A stretch of 64,000 nt of DNA, taken from Coccinella septempunctata (taxonomy: Eukaryota > Arthropoda > Insecta > Coleoptera > Coccinellidae). The stretch is from the NCBI RefSeq assembly GCF_907165205.1, contig NC_058192.1, positions 10,850,001-10,914,000 on the forward strand. The letters run 5' to 3'. The number at the start of each line of letters is the position of its first letter. Position 1 is the first letter of the stretch. The position numbers and the translations under genes were made by a program. Of this stretch, positions 62,901 to 64,000 are shown one piece after another. The notes beneath the pieces are model-generated. The model searched no databases, had not been told where the DNA came from, and was given only the letters and a program-made list of their open reading frames with translations.

Positions 62901-64000
62901 GCTCTGGGAAGACTTCATTGCTAAAAGCTATTCTAGACGAATATTCTTGCATAAATGGTAAAAAAAATGTCCGAGGTACCATTTCATACATGGCACAAAA
63001 ATCATGGTTGTTTCCCTCTTCGCTAAAACAAAACATCCTCTTCGGTCAAGCCATGGACGAAAAGAAATATGGAACTGTTTTGGATATATGCGGTTTGACA
63101 TATGACATAAGTACTTTTTTATTGGGGGATGAAGTGATCCTTACAGATTGTGGTACGAATCTGAGCGGTGGACAACAAACTAGAATAAATTTAGCACGTG
63201 CTTTATACAAAGAATCTGACATTTATTTGCTGGATGATTGCTTGGCCTCCCTCGATGTGAACATCAAGAACCATGTGTTCAAAAATGCTATCAAGGGTTA
63301 TTTGAGCAACAAGTTATGCCTTCTAGTTACCCACAGCACACAATTCTTGGACCAAGCGGACAATATCATCATTATGGATGGGGGCATCATCAAATATGCT
63401 GGGAAACCTTTGAATCTACCGAAAGAACTACCAATGATTGAACAGAATATAGAAGAGGAGGAAGATTTCGAAGTAATCGATCAAGAGACAGAAGATAATG
63501 ACGAGGCTGAGATAGAAGAAGATGCATCCCTTCTTCTAAAAAAAGAACCAGAGAAACAAGAAAATATATATAAAGAAAAGAATAACACTGGAAAAGTTGG
63601 ATTCTACATTTACAAGAGTTACTTCAAGTATGGCGGTGGTCTTCATGTGGTTTTCATAATTGGCGGTATTTACTTCTTTTCAGAGTTGTTTCATGCATCT
63701 GGCGAGAAACTACTCAGCAACTGGTGAGTTCATCTTATGACTTGATTATGTTCATTTAAAGCTTCTCTGTATTCAAACTCTGTTTTGAAGAGTCCCAAAT
63801 AAGTGAGCTACAAACCTATAATTGACCTTCTCTCTACCTCTTCACCATTTTGGTCGATTGATGAGAATATTTCTAGGTTGAACGCTAAACATGCTACTAA
63901 TACGACTACTTGGAATTTTGCGGAGCCCAATGCAACTTCAACGATTGCTACGAGTACCATTCAAGCTATTTTCTCGAAAATGCCTTCAGAAATATATTCA
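59954..64000 (+). CDS. ABCC4/MRP4-like ABC transporter, gene C (partial, runs off the window)
   Basis: Exons 59954-60030, 60083-60316, 60904-61334, 61922-62078, 62485-63723 and the start of exon 6 at 63877 are present; the rest lies beyond the window. The visible 753 or so residues cover TMD1, NBD1, the acidic linker and the start of TMD2. NBD1 has Walker A GPSGSGKTS from 436, a canonical LSGGQ signature at 526-530 and Walker B IYLLDD, and an HSTQF H-loop. Exon 6 opens with another Thr/Asn-rich extracellular stretch. Exon sizes and phases match genes A and B. Intron 1 is only 52 nt, against 1,222 and 636 nt in A and B. No defect is seen in the visible part. The expected role is ATP-driven export; the substrate is unknown. 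Confidence 0.92.

Overview
This 64 kb window is insect nuclear DNA, most likely from a beetle. The signs are spliced genes with short GT-AG introns, AT-rich gene-poor flanks, Tc1/mariner relics, orthologues of the Drosophila genes cabut and lgd, and a tandem family of ABCC4-type transporters. The order Coleoptera is inferred from the style of the mariner and ABCC family, not proven.

Layout. (1) 1-28,000 has no gene I can support. It is repeat-rich: a large fold-back palindrome (1-950), two members of another palindromic family (2.7 kb and 21.5-22.1 kb), a decayed mariner with both ends (6,068-7,292), two copies of a dispersed element (8.6 and 11.8 kb), a MITE-like element (12.6 kb), a degenerate tandem array (13.8-14.6 kb), a cluster of TTTCCCGCAC-type units (19.7-20.3 kb) and a probable non-LTR retrotransposon scrap (22.1 kb). 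(2) 28,300-30,100 is a two-exon cabut/KLF10-11-type zinc-finger gene, preceded by a compact promoter-like block with a perfect CRE, a palindromic E-box and CCAAT boxes. (3) 31,889-36,729 on the minus strand is an eight-exon lgd/CC2D1 gene (764 aa; four DM14 repeats and a C2 domain). (4) 36,996-40,890 is a complete P-element-like transposon. It has long terminal inverted repeats, an exact 7-bp flanking duplication, and a four-exon, apparently intact 881-aa THAP-domain transposase. It sits 267 bp upstream of the lgd start codon. (5) 42,392-64,000 holds three tandem, same-strand ABCC4/MRP4-like genes: A (1,319 aa), B (1,316 aa) and C (cut by the window end). Exon sizes and intron phases are nearly identical. 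Two decayed Tc1/mariner transposase fragments lie between B and C.

All exon models were assembled by eye from splice consensus and reading-frame phase. Each complete model sums to a multiple of three and ends at a stop codon. The cabut and lgd genes act in transcriptional control and endosomal trafficking. The ABCC genes are plasma-membrane-type exporters that form a local expansion. The most noteworthy item is the P-like element: it looks potentially autonomous, and retention of its last intron would give a truncated protein like the P-element repressor.
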